DNA of 50,232 nucleotides. Source: Clostridia bacterium. Lineage in GTDB: Bacteria; Bacillota; DTU025. Made by a program: the position numbers and the translations under genes. The DNA lies in the NCBI GenBank assembly GCA_034926675.1, contig JAYFQW010000049.1, positions 1 through 50,232 on the forward strand. The letters are read 5' to 3'. Shown piece after piece: positions 1 through 8,349 of the stretch; the stretch's first letter is position 1, and each line of letters begins with the position of its first letter. The notes beneath the pieces were generated by a model. The model was not told the origin of the DNA. It saw only the letters and a program-made list of their open reading frames with translations, and made no database searches.

Positions 1-302
1 GTCAACCTGGGTCAGAAGCGCCCATCTCCCGCGAAAACCTGGTCGCTCCGCGTCCAGGTTGCACCTGGATACCGTGTGGGGTATGCAACTCTCGCGAATC
101 CGGGAGGCAACTGGGACTCTGTGAAGGACGGGGCCAGATGCCGCCAATTGGGAAAGACGCATATACATTCCCATCCATGGAATAACCCCCTCGGGCTCTG
201 CCCGGGGCACGCATGGAAACGGCACTTCATTCCCTGAATCGCCTGCCCTGAGCAGTTCAGGTGGTGAAGTGCCTGCGTCGTCCCAGGTCTATTTCCGGTC
301 AG
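1..302. other. Gene-free stretch before darA
   Basis: No open reading frame here resembles a protein family I recognise, and the short minus-strand frames lack convincing ribosome binding sites. The only structure seen is the long imperfect inverted repeat at 221-273, listed separately. The stretch lies downstream of the darA stop, so it is probably a 3' untranslated or intergenic region. Confidence 0.5.
221..273. repeat. Long imperfect inverted repeat downstream of darA
   Basis: Arms GGCACTTCA (221-229) and TGAAGTGCC (265-273) pair perfectly. Inside them CCTGAA (233-238) pairs with TTCAGG (256-261), and CTGC (243-246) pairs with GCAG (252-255) around a 5-base loop. As RNA this gives a three-tier hairpin 30 bases past the darA stop. 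No T-tract follows on either strand, so it is not a classic intrinsic terminator. It could be a processing or 3'-end stabilising hairpin. Confidence 0.5.
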
Positions 303-626
303 TCAGATCCTCTCGAAATGCGCCACATCCACCACGAACACCGTGGCGCCTCCGGCTATCACCTCAATCGGAGGAGCGGCAAGCCCCGGCGACATCGGCA
401 TCGGCTGCGGCGTGATCAGCTCCTGCCGCGTGCGGCAGCATCCCCTGATGATACGGAGCACCGACTCGGTCTGGCCATCGTCCACACCAACCAGAAGCGT
501 GGTATTGCCCTTGCGAAGAAATCCCCCAGTCGACGCGAGCTTAGTGTAGCGGTGGCCGGCATCGGCCAGCGAATCCTGAAGAATCTCCGAGTAGTCGTCT
601 CGCACTATAGCGATTACCAGCTGCAC
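303..626 (-). CDS. darA: Cyclic-di-AMP receptor, PII-like (DarA/PstA family)
   Basis: A 107-residue protein of the PII-like DUF970 family, which forms trimers that bind cyclic-di-AMP in the cytoplasm. Family length is about 109 residues. The conserved region TKLASTGGFLRKGN (residues 28-41) holds the threonine and asparagine that contact the nucleotide in known homologues. GVDDGQ follows, and the C-terminal strand VFVVDVAHF is typical. The start is GTG at 626, one base after the upstream MFS stop, with AAGGGGG about 8 bases ahead inside that gene's end, so translation is probably coupled. The downstream target of DarA is generally unknown. Pairing with an exporter rather than the usual tmk/holB neighbours is a local feature, though tmk could lie outside the window. 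Confidence 0.93.
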   Translation of the reverse strand: MQLVIAIVRDDYSEILQDSLADAGHRYTKLASTGGFLRKGNTTLLVGVDDGQTESVLRIIRGCCRTRQELITPQPMPMSPGLAAPPIEVIAGGATVFVVDVAHFERI

Positions 627-627
627 G

Positions 628-1980
628 TCAGAGCACCCCCTTAGCTTTTCGGTTCAGCCTCCGCCTGCGCAGAGCAGAAGGCGACACCATGCGATGGAGC
701 TTTCCGAACGTCTCATCTACTCCCACTGCCTTGATGAATATCACGCATCCCAAAATCCTCACCAATGTGGATAGGATGAAGGACGGCATGATGCCCCACC
801 GAGACACCACCGACGTGGCAATGAACGGCGCGATGATGCCCGTCGCGTTTATCAGCATGTTGAACACAGCTATCCCGTTCGCGCTTTCCGTTGGGTTCAC
901 ATACGCGAGTGTGAGGTTGAACAGGGTGAAAGCAAAACCCGCATTGAAAAAGCCAACCGCGGCCTGCAGCGCGATGAGGTAGCCCGGTGACCGGGATAGG
1001 CCGTACATCACAGGAAACAAGGCGTATGCCAGAATCGAAAGCGTGTACACGGCTGCGTCTCCCGCGCGCCTGGCAACCACTCCCCACATAGGGTAGGCCA
1101 GCACCGCAGTGAGCCCCCCAGCAAGGGAAAGAGTGCCGATGATGCTGTTGGATAGATGCAACACCCTAACGTGATAGATCGTGTACACCGGAACCGCTAT
1201 GTTGATGCCTAGGTGCAGAAGCAGTGCACTCGCAGTGAATACACTGAACTTCCGCCCGTGCTCTTTGTCGACAAAGGGCCTCCTGAGCCTGGCCGATAGT
1301 GGCAGCCTCACAGAGGCGGCTTCGCTCATCGGCGTCTCCTTCATCAAGGAGAGATAGTGGAGCGAAACCATCGACGTGAGGAACGACACCACAAACAGCG
1401 CTGCGTAGTTCGCAGGATACGGAACCCGGTCCAGCAGGATCCCGGCGAGAAGTGATGAAAGCAATGCAACCAGTGAACAGAACATGCTCCTCATGGAGAA
1501 TACCCGTGCCCGCTCCTCAGCGGGGAACGTCTCTCCCATCAGGGCAGTCCAGGCCACAGCAGTGACCACTGCCGGAATAGTCTGCAAACCTATGGCGGCC
1601 ACCAGTATTGTGGCCCTGTACTTCGCCCACGGCAGGAATGGCACAAACGCCATGAGGAGATAGAAAACGCGGGTGAATAAGGCGCCCGTAACCGAGGTGC
1701 GGAGTTTGCTCCGCCTCCGTTCAACCATCCCCGCCGCTGGAAGATACATTATCGTGTTCACGAGAGCCGGAACCGCGGTGATCATACCGACGACGCCGTT
1801 GGTTGCGCCTAAGCTCAGCGCGAACACGGCCAGGAATGGGTTCACCATACCCATCGCCACACTCGCGAACATGCCATCTAGTGTGCTTACCTTGAAGTTC
1901 CAGCGCAACCGCCAGCTATGGTCCCGCCGCCGCTCCGGCCCGGCCCCAGTTGCACCAGCCCCTACCACGCCATCCTTCAA
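628..1980 (-). CDS. MFS transporter
   Basis: A 450-residue protein with about twelve hydrophobic segments, fitting a major facilitator superfamily carrier in the cytoplasmic membrane. The loop GMVERRRSKLRT after the second helix resembles MFS motif A, and a basic tail (RRRRLNRKAK) ends the protein. The substrate cannot be read from the sequence; drug or sugar efflux are both possible. TTG at 1980 is the likely start, with GAGGG about 7 bases upstream. It is followed directly by darA with one base between, suggesting one transcript. The spacer upstream holds an 18-base tandem repeat. Confidence 0.85.
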   Translation of the reverse strand: MKDGVVGAGATGAGPERRRDHSWRLRWNFKVSTLDGMFASVAMGMVNPFLAVFALSLGATNGVVGMITAVPALVNTIMYLPAAGMVERRRSKLRTSVTGALFTRVFYLLMAFVPFLPWAKYRATILVAAIGLQTIPAVVTAVAWTALMGETFPAEERARVFSMRSMFCSLVALLSSLLAGILLDRVPYPANYAALFVVSFLTSMVSLHYLSLMKETPMSEAASVRLPLSARLRRPFVDKEHGRKFSVFTASALLLHLGINIAVPVYTIYHVRVLHLSNSIIGTLSLAGGLTAVLAYPMWGVVARRAGDAAVYTLSILAYALFPVMYGLSRSPGYLIALQAAVGFFNAGFAFTLFNLTLAYVNPTESANGIAVFNMLINATGIIAPFIATSVVSRWGIMPSFILSTLVRILGCVIFIKAVGVDETFGKLHRMVSPSALRRRRLNRKAKGVL

Positions 1981-2050
1981 CTACTTTCCCTCTTTCTCGG
2001 GCTAACCCGGGCAAGAGCATTATAGCACCGTACAAGGGGCAGAGGCCAAT

Positions 2051-2104
2051 CCCGCTCCGACGTGATATCCCGCTCCGACGTGATTTCCCGCTCCGACGTG
2101 ATAT
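2051..2104. repeat. 18-base tandem repeat, three copies
   Basis: Unit cccgctccgacgtgatat occurs at 2051-2068, 2069-2086 (last bases differ) and 2087-2104, with a decayed fourth start at 2105. It fills the gap between the importer operon and the MFS gene. The unit is not palindromic and no spacers separate the copies, so it is a minisatellite and not a CRISPR. Confidence 0.9.
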
Positions 2105-2144
2105 CCCGCCCCGCACCTCATTGCCTGTCGACGCCGCGGCCAAG

Positions 2145-3071
2145 TCACTCCCTCTCGTAGGGCAACCCCAAGGCCTCCGGCGCGCGCGAACTCCTTTTGG
2201 ATGCTGTTGCCGTCACTATGATGAGCACCGCTATTGTGAACACATAGGGCAGCATCTTGAGGAAGAACGATGATACTCCTGAACCCATCACCTGAATTCT
2301 GAAGCCGAGAGCGTCGACCCCTCCGAACAGGTAGGAGCCTATCATTGCTCTCACAGGATCCCACACCGCGAATATCACGAGGGCGACAGCGATCCACCCG
2401 CGCCCGGCAGTCATGCTCTCTATCCAGCTCGGAGCGTACGCCATGGAAAGGTACGCTCCTCCCAATCCGGCAAGCATCCCGCCTGCTATCACCGAGACAT
2501 ACCTGATGGCGAAGACATTCACGCCGAGGGCGTCCGCGGTTTGAGGGCTCTCTCCCACCGCCCGAAGATGGAGCCCAGGGCGCGTCCTGTACAGCAGATA
2601 CCATAGGGCAGGCACGAGTATGAAGGTGAGATACACCATGAGATCGTGGCGGAAGAGAATCGGCCCAAGCACTGGAATGCTTGAGAGCCCCGGTATGGCC
2701 ACCGCACGGAACTGGGCGGGAAGCGGGACCCCGATCACCGATTTCCCCAGAAACCCACTGACTCCGGTGCCGAACAGGGTCAGGGCCAGGCCTGACACCA
2801 CCTGGTTCACCCGAAGGGATATGGACATGAACGCGTGTATCAGCCCCATCAACCCTCCGGCTGCCACTGCCGCCATCACTCCAACCCATATGTTCCCAGT
2901 TCGGACCGTCGCGAGGAACCCGCTCACCGCCCCCACGAGCATCATGCCCTCCACTCCGAGGTTGAGCACACCCGCCCGCTCGCATACCAGCTCTCCGAGG
3001 GCAGCGAACAACACCGGGGTTCCGGAGCTAACCGCTGCTGCCAGAATCGAGATCAACATGCCTCCACTCAT
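2145..3071 (-). CDS. Bmp-family ABC importer, permease 2 (YufQ/NupQ-like)
   Basis: A 308-residue integral membrane permease of the BPD_transp_2 class. The diagnostic segment E-x-AGVLNLGVEGMMLVGA lies near residues 30-45, and about eight hydrophobic helices follow. It should pair with the permease encoded just upstream to carry nucleosides or related compounds delivered by the Bmp binding protein. The frame is open further upstream to 3398, but that part is only a shadow of the neighbouring permease. The ATG at 3071 overlaps the upstream stop as ATGA (3068-3071) and is the natural start. Last gene of the four-gene operon. Confidence 0.9.
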   Translation of the reverse strand: MSGGMLISILAAAVSSGTPVLFAALGELVCERAGVLNLGVEGMMLVGAVSGFLATVRTGNIWVGVMAAVAAGGLMGLIHAFMSISLRVNQVVSGLALTLFGTGVSGFLGKSVIGVPLPAQFRAVAIPGLSSIPVLGPILFRHDLMVYLTFILVPALWYLLYRTRPGLHLRAVGESPQTADALGVNVFAIRYVSVIAGGMLAGLGGAYLSMAYAPSWIESMTAGRGWIAVALVIFAVWDPVRAMIGSYLFGGVDALGFRIQVMGSGVSSFFLKMLPYVFTIAVLIIVTATASKRSSRAPEALGLPYERE

Positions 3072-4144
3072 TCTTCTGCCTCCGCCTCCGCCTGCCGCAC
3101 AACTCGCACCCGGTACCGCCCCGCCGCCTCCACGGCTAGGACGAAGAAGAGCATGAGCCCCTGCAGCATGTTCACTGATGCAGCCGATACCCCGATGAAC
3201 TGAGCGGAGTAGCCACCCACTAGCAGACCACCGAACAGCACCGACACGATGACCACCGCCCATGGGTTCAGCTTGGCAAGCCACGCCACGATGATGGCGG
3301 AGTATCCGTATCCGGGTGAGAGTTGCCTGGTCATCCTGCCCGCGATCGCTGAGACCTCCGCCATTCCAGCCAACCCCGCCAGGGCGCCTGCAAGGCACAT
3401 GACGAGCACGACATTGCGCTCGATGTTCATGCCTGCGTACCGTGCTGCCTTTGGGTTCTCCCCGATAACGGTTATCTCATATCCCCACTTGGTCCTCGAC
3501 AGGACCACGAAGATGGCTGCGGCCGCCACAAGAGCGAACAGTATGCCCGCGTGCACTCTCGAACCGAACAGCGCGGGCAGACGCGCCGCATCTGAGAAAG
3601 GCGCCGAAAGAGGGAAGTTGAGGCTGCCCGGGTCGCGCCACGGCCCATGCACCAGGTACTCAACCCAGTATATCGCCACGTAGTTGAGCATCAGGGTCGT
3701 GATGATCTCATTCACACCCAGGTAGGCCCTTGGGATGCCCGGAATAAGAGCCCATATGGCGCCGCCCGCCATTCCCGCCATGGCCATCAGCGGAAGCACC
3801 TGCCACGCGGGCGCCTTTGGCATCGACAGAGCAACCGAGGCGGCCGCGAACGCTCCCATGTGAAACTGGCCCTCAGCTCCCACATTCCATAGCAGCATCT
3901 TCGCTGCCAGCGCAATTCCCAGTGCGCACAGCATGATCGGGATGGCAGTCACGAATGTCTCTGACACTCCATAAGCGTCGCCGAACGCGCCCCACCACAT
4001 GGTGGAGTAAACTTTGAGCGGGTTGAGCCCTGAGGCCCACAGAAATGCCGCACCGAAGAGGAGTGAGAGCAGAACCGCGGCAAACGGCGAGAAGAACCGA
4101 AATGCCTGCGATGTAGTCTCCCGTTTCTCAACTGCCAGCCTCAT
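3068..4144 (-). CDS. Bmp-family ABC importer, permease 1 (YufP/NupP-like)
   Basis: A 358-residue membrane protein with a basic N-terminus and about eight to ten hydrophobic segments. The family signature LLWNVGAEGQFHMGAFAA sits at residues 84-101. Homologues are the first membrane subunit of guanosine/nucleoside importers of the Bmp class. The ATG at 4144 overlaps the stop of the ATPase gene (ATGA, 4141-4144), and its own stop overlaps the next permease in the same way. Stoichiometric, translationally coupled production of the two permeases and the ATPase is therefore likely. Confidence 0.92.
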   Translation of the reverse strand: MRLAVEKRETTSQAFRFFSPFAAVLLSLLFGAAFLWASGLNPLKVYSTMWWGAFGDAYGVSETFVTAIPIMLCALGIALAAKMLLWNVGAEGQFHMGAFAAASVALSMPKAPAWQVLPLMAMAGMAGGAIWALIPGIPRAYLGVNEIITTLMLNYVAIYWVEYLVHGPWRDPGSLNFPLSAPFSDAARLPALFGSRVHAGILFALVAAAAIFVVLSRTKWGYEITVIGENPKAARYAGMNIERNVVLVMCLAGALAGLAGMAEVSAIAGRMTRQLSPGYGYSAIIVAWLAKLNPWAVVIVSVLFGGLLVGGYSAQFIGVSAASVNMLQGLMLFFVLAVEAAGRYRVRVVRQAEAEAEE

Positions 4145-5685
4145 CGCGATTCATCACCCTTCTCGTCGGCCTTGGGGGCCACCCCCGCCATCATCAGCCC
4201 CATCTCCTCCACATTGATCGCATCCCGCGAGACAGTGCCCATGATGCGCCCTTCATACATAACAGAGATGCGGTCGGCAAGCGCCGCCAACTCCTCAAGG
4301 TCCTCAGATATCAGGAGTGTGGCCACTCCTTCGGTTCTCTCGGCGAGGAGTATCTCATGCACCGCCTCAGTGGCGCCAACGTCCAGCCCACGAGTGGGGT
4401 GGACCGCCACTACAAGCCTTGGTTTGCATGTCGTCTCTCTGGCGAGCAGCAACCTCTGGGAGTTTCCGCCCGAGAGAAGCCTTACAGCTGTCTTGAGATT
4501 CGGCGTCTTGACCCGGAACCTCTTCACCAGCTCGTATGTCCAGGCATTGGCCTGTTTCTCGTCTATCATCGGACCCGAGAACATCTCGTCGCTCCGGTAT
4601 CGCTTCATGATCGCGTTCTCGGTTATGGCCAAGTTGGCCGCAAGTCCGACGCCGAGCCGGTCCTCCGGGATGTGGCTCACTCCGGCGTCGATAACCTGGC
4701 GGGGACTATGGTTCGTCATGTCCTCGCCCTCGATCAGCACATGCCCGCAAGTGGCCTTCCGCAGTCCCGTGATCACCTCTGCCAGTTCCCTCTGGCCGTT
4801 TCCTGCAACCCCCGCGATTCCAAGTATCTCTCCCGCCTTGATGCATAGGGTGATCCCGGCGAGGGCCTTCTCGCCCCGATCACCCTCGGCTGTGAGCCCG
4901 CGCAGTTCCAGAACGGTCTCTCCCAGCTCCACCTGGGGTCTGTCGTGTTGAGCAGCGAGTTCTCTGCCCACCATCTTGGAGGCAAGCTCCCTTGGGCTAG
5001 TGTCAGAAGTGTTGCAGGTGAACGCGTTACGGCCTCCACGGAGAACCGTCACCCTGTCGGATATGCTCATCACCTCGTCGAGCTTGTGGGTGATGAACAC
5101 GATGGCTTTCCCCGAGGCCGCCATCTTTCGGAGAGTCTCGAAAAGCTCACGAACCTCCTGCGGTGTGAGTACGGCTGTTGGCTCATCCATGATCAGCACT
5201 TCCGCGCCGCGATAGAGCGCCTTGAGGATCTCGACCCGCTGCTGTTCGCCCACTGACAATTGCCAGATCTGAGCGCGGGGATCCACGGCAATCCCGTACT
5301 CGGCGGAGAATCTGCCGATTTCCTGCTCGATCGGGGCCATGTTGAGTGCAAACCTAGGAGTGGGCATTCCGAGGGTGACATTCTCAGCTACTGTGAAGGT
5401 CTGCACCAGCCGGAAATGCTGGTGAACCATGCCGATGCCCATGGCGATTGCGTTTGAAGGCGACCTGAGCTGCACCTTCTCGCCCCGTATGAGAATTTCG
5501 CCGGAATCCGGGTGCAGAAGGCCCGTGAGGATGTTCATGAGGGTGCTCTTGCCTGCCCCATTTTCGCCCAGCAACGCATGGATCTCGCCGGGACGGATCG
5601 CGAAGCTCACGTGATCGCTTGCGAGCACGCCCGGGAATCTCTTGGTAATGCCTCGCATCTCAATGACATATGGCGCGCAATCCAC
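4141..5685 (-). CDS. Bmp-family ABC importer, double-domain ATPase (YufO/NupO-like)
   Basis: A 514-residue ATPase with two nucleotide-binding domains, like those of sugar and nucleoside importers. The first has Walker A GENGAGKS near residue 40, signature LSVGEQQR and Walker B LIMDEPTAVL. The second is of the degenerate kind usual in this family, with GVAGNGQREL in place of Walker A, then LSGGNSQR and VAVHPTRGLD. It powers the two permeases encoded downstream. The start is uncertain: GTG at 5685 has GGAGG exactly 7 bases ahead, whereas ATG at 5691 would leave only one base, and GTG at 5724 has no obvious site. The specificity (nucleosides versus riboflavin-like or other ligands) is inferred from family only. 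Confidence 0.92.
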   Translation of the reverse strand: MDCAPYVIEMRGITKRFPGVLASDHVSFAIRPGEIHALLGENGAGKSTLMNILTGLLHPDSGEILIRGEKVQLRSPSNAIAMGIGMVHQHFRLVQTFTVAENVTLGMPTPRFALNMAPIEQEIGRFSAEYGIAVDPRAQIWQLSVGEQQRVEILKALYRGAEVLIMDEPTAVLTPQEVRELFETLRKMAASGKAIVFITHKLDEVMSISDRVTVLRGGRNAFTCNTSDTSPRELASKMVGRELAAQHDRPQVELGETVLELRGLTAEGDRGEKALAGITLCIKAGEILGIAGVAGNGQRELAEVITGLRKATCGHVLIEGEDMTNHSPRQVIDAGVSHIPEDRLGVGLAANLAITENAIMKRYRSDEMFSGPMIDEKQANAWTYELVKRFRVKTPNLKTAVRLLSGGNSQRLLLARETTCKPRLVVAVHPTRGLDVGATEAVHEILLAERTEGVATLLISEDLEELAALADRISVMYEGRIMGTVSRDAINVEEMGLMMAGVAPKADEKGDESR

Positions 5686-5759
5686 TTCCATGCCTCCGAA
5701 TGAACATGGGCGGCCAGCTTCCACTACCGGATGCCGGCCGTCCCATCGTATTGAGCGGT

Positions 5760-6854
5760 CTACTTAGGCAACACACCGTCAACACCCTCGACGAACCAGT
5801 CGAAGCTGAGAAGCTCCGCGTCTGTCATCGTGGTTCCGGCGGGAACCCGCAACTTGCCGAACTGGTCCTTGATTGGGCCGGCGAACGGATGGAACTTGCC
5901 AGCCACGATCTCGACCCTCTTGTCGGCGACGAGCTTCTTGAGAGCTTCCGAGACCATCGAACCATATGGCGCCAGATCGACGATGCCGTCCACTACTCCG
6001 CCCCAGTATTCTGTTGGCTTCCATGATCCATCCCGGGCTTCCTTCACGCGCCGCACATAGTACGGGCCCCAGTTCCACACAGGACCAGTCAGGATGGCAT
6101 TCGGGGCGAATTTGCCCATAGGCGAGTTGTAGCTCACGCCGTACTTCCCGCGCTCAGCGGCGGCCTGCATCGGGCCAGGGGTGTCCTGGTGCTGAGCTAT
6201 CACGTCGGCGCCTGCATCGAGGACAGCCTTGGCAGCTTCCTTCTCAGTGGCAGGATCATACCAGGTGTTGGTCCATACGACCTTCACTTTGGCATTGGGG
6301 TTCACATAACGCACCCCGCGGGTGAAGGCGTTGATGCCCCGCACGACCTCCGGGATCGGGAATGCCGCTACGTACCCAAGGATATTGCTCTTGGTCATCT
6401 TGCCGGCAACCATGCCAGAGAGGAACCGAGCCTCATAGATGCGGCCGAAGTAGGTCGCAACGTTGGGAGCGGTCTTGAAGCCTGAGCAATGCTCAAAATA
6501 GACCTTGGGGAACTGCTTGGCTACGTTCTGAACGTAGTCCATGTAACCGAAACTGGTTGCGAAGATCACTTTGCAGCCCTGCCGCGCCATCTGCGTCATG
6601 ATCCTCTCCGACTCCGACGTCTCGGGAACTGACTCCACGAACACGGTCTCCACCCAAGGCAGAGCCTTCTCTAGGTACCTGCGCCCTTCATCGTGGGCAA
6701 GGGTCCAACCTGCATCTCCCACTGGGCCGATGTACATGAACCCGACTTTGACCTTCTCCTCAGCAGCCATAGAGCTGCCACTGAGAAGGGCCATCCCAGC
6801 GAGCAGCGCCACTGCGGCGGCTAGGACTGCAACCTTCCGAAACCTGCTCATCAT
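5760..6854 (-). CDS. Bmp-family substrate-binding protein (nucleoside-type)
   Basis: A 364-residue extracytoplasmic binding protein of the Bmp/PnrA class. The mature part begins KVKVGFMYIGPVGDAGW, the usual first strand and ligand loop of this family, and further on come the hinge-type segments LGYVAAFPIPEVVRG and VDGIVDLAPYG. Two adjacent ATG codons lie at 6854 and 6851; GGAGGG is better spaced for the second. The signal peptide (residues 1 to about 31, ending SGSSMAA) has no cysteine, so it lacks the lipobox that anchors most Gram-positive Bmp proteins. It is first in the operon with the ATPase and two permeases. Confidence 0.92.
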   Translation of the reverse strand: MMSRFRKVAVLAAAVALLAGMALLSGSSMAAEEKVKVGFMYIGPVGDAGWTLAHDEGRRYLEKALPWVETVFVESVPETSESERIMTQMARQGCKVIFATSFGYMDYVQNVAKQFPKVYFEHCSGFKTAPNVATYFGRIYEARFLSGMVAGKMTKSNILGYVAAFPIPEVVRGINAFTRGVRYVNPNAKVKVVWTNTWYDPATEKEAAKAVLDAGADVIAQHQDTPGPMQAAAERGKYGVSYNSPMGKFAPNAILTGPVWNWGPYYVRRVKEARDGSWKPTEYWGGVVDGIVDLAPYGSMVSEALKKLVADKRVEIVAGKFHPFAGPIKDQFGKLRVPAGTTMTDAELLSFDWFVEGVDGVLPK

Positions 6855-6986
6855 GATCCCTCCCTGATTCTCATAGTTATGTGGTGTTTAGGACTACCAG
6901 TCTATATTCGTCGGGCGCAGGGCATATCCTTCCGGCGCTGTCCGGATGCAGCCAGCGGATGAACAGTCGGCGAAGGGGGAACAGCC

Positions 6987-7250
6987 GTGAACGAGATCAA
7001 CGCTGTACGCGGGATGGCTGCACTTCGGGCAGTAGCTGGATCTCTTGAGGTGTTCGCTGCAGTGCTGATGCTTCACTCGGGCTCAGTGATGCATGCGATG
7101 AGGATAAACGCGTTTCTGGCACTGGCTGGACCGGCTTTCCTGTTCGCAGTGAGCGCAGTGGGTTTGCTTGGAGCAGCCTCAGGCCTGTCCCCGGCAAAAG
7201 TGCTGCTCATAGCATGCGGAGTCGCGCTCATCTACGCTGGGACTCGCTGA
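6987..7250 (+). CDS. DUF2619 (YqhV-like) small membrane protein
   Basis: An 87-residue protein with about three hydrophobic helices. It matches the layout of the YqhV/DUF2619 family known from spore-forming Bacillota: a first helix with LRAVAGSLEVFAAVLM, a central NAFLALAGPAFLF and a last SPAKVLLIACGVALIYAG. Function is unknown. The start is GTG at 6987 with AAGGGGG about 8 bases ahead. It is one of only two plus-strand genes in the window, divergent from the Bmp operon and overlapping the 3' end of the radical SAM gene tail-to-tail by 23 bases. Confidence 0.8.
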   Translation: MNEINAVRGMAALRAVAGSLEVFAAVLMLHSGSVMHAMRINAFLALAGPAFLFAVSAVGLLGAASGLSPAKVLLIACGVALIYAGTR

Positions 7251-8349
7251 GCAGCGCAGCGACCAGCTCACGCCTTCGAAAAAGGGCACAACCGCCAGTC
7301 GTTTCGCCGAGCTCTTCGTGGTGGTCGCGTATGGATTTCAGAAACGAAGAATTCAGTGCATCCTTCAGAGACATCCCCCCGAGGCTCGCATCGGAGTACG
7401 GCGCGAACGGACACGGTTCCACATCTCCCCCGGAGCTGATGTGCACGAACCCACGGCCTGCCGCAAGGCATCCGCCAGTGGCCTCCTCATCTCCTGGAAA
7501 GGCCACGAAAAGCGCGGGCATCCGCGAACGCAGTGATTCGACTCGAGCCATGAGTTCTCCGCGCTGATTGGGGGTGAGCTCCCACTCCTGGGTTCCCTCC
7601 TCCACGGGCACGTACTCCACAAAGAAGAAAATGCGGCACCCGCTGGATACGAAATCAGATACGAATTCGTCGCTCGTGATCATGTTTACAGTGTCTCGCC
7701 GCACAGTGAGAGAGGCGCCGAAGAAGACCCGCGCCTGCTGAAGTTGTACGGCAGCGCGAGATATCCTCGCCCACACACCGTCGCCCCTCCGGTCGTCGGT
7801 AACGTCCTGTCGGCCCTCAACGCTTATCACAGGAACTACGTTCCTAAGCCTCCGCAGGCGATCTGCCATGGCGCCATCGATCAGCACGCCGTTGGTGAAC
7901 ATGGGGAAGATGATCTCTGGATACCGCGCGGCGACATCAAGCAGGCCCTTGCGGACCAGGGGTTCGCCACCTGCAAGCATAACCACGGATATGCCAAGCT
8001 CGCGTCCTTCATCAAGCGCCCGAGTGAGCGTGGCGTCGTCCATGTCCCCCTTCTCCGCGCGAGCCTGAGCATGTGCATAGCAGCCCTTGCAGTGAAGATT
8101 GCAGCTAGATGTGACGCTTATGATCATGAAGGGCGGAACATGAACGCCCTGTTTCTCCCATCGAGCCCGCGTGTCCTGCGCCCTCCGCTGCCAGTTCATG
8201 ACCTTCAGCATATACGCTGCCTGGCTCGGGTCCTTAGCGCAGATCCGCGCCGCAGTCCCGAGCAGGCTGATCAGCCCGTCGTTATACGGCGCCAGGTAGT
8301 CGAGTTTCTCACCTGCACCCACGTGTGTCACGCTCCCTGCTCTACTCAT
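7228..8349 (-). CDS. Radical SAM protein with C-terminal three-cysteine (twitch-like) region
   Basis: A 373-residue radical SAM enzyme. C83-x3-C87-x2-C90 (CNLHCKGC) binds the SAM-cleaving 4Fe-4S cluster, and GGEP at 127-130 contacts SAM. The C-terminal part has isolated cysteines at 294 (GGCLAAG), 313 (VEPCPFAP) and 354 (GGCALF). This spacing resembles a reduced SPASM or twitch domain binding a second cluster, as in enzymes that modify peptides. The start at 8349 overlaps the end of the upstream ABC-2 permease gene by 8 bases. Placement at the end of an ATPase/permease/permease run suggests its product or substrate is exported, but no precursor peptide was found. The reaction is unknown. Confidence 0.88.
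   Translation of the reverse strand: MSRAGSVTHVGAGEKLDYLAPYNDGLISLLGTAARICAKDPSQAAYMLKVMNWQRRAQDTRARWEKQGVHVPPFMIISVTSSCNLHCKGCYAHAQARAEKGDMDDATLTRALDEGRELGISVVMLAGGEPLVRKGLLDVAARYPEIIFPMFTNGVLIDGAMADRLRRLRNVVPVISVEGRQDVTDDRRGDGVWARISRAAVQLQQARVFFGASLTVRRDTVNMITSDEFVSDFVSSGCRIFFFVEYVPVEEGTQEWELTPNQRGELMARVESLRSRMPALFVAFPGDEEATGGCLAAGRGFVHISSGGDVEPCPFAPYSDASLGGMSLKDALNSSFLKSIRDHHEELGETTGGCALFRRRELVAALLSESQRR

Noticed and set aside
2020-2985. 321-codon minus-strand frame over the permease gene
   Set aside because: It is in a different phase of a gene with clear membrane-permease sequence and is Arg/Gly/Ser-rich throughout, as expected of a shadow frame.
3072-3398. N-terminal extension of the second Bmp permease
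   Set aside because: The extra residues are Gly/Arg-rich and lie inside the first permease gene; the ATGA overlap at 3068-3071 gives the normal start.
6855-6986. Purine riboswitch ahead of the Bmp importer operon
   Set aside because: I looked for the conserved loop and junction segments of purine aptamers on the minus strand and found only vague resemblance (a GAATATAGACTGG stretch), with no convincing stems.
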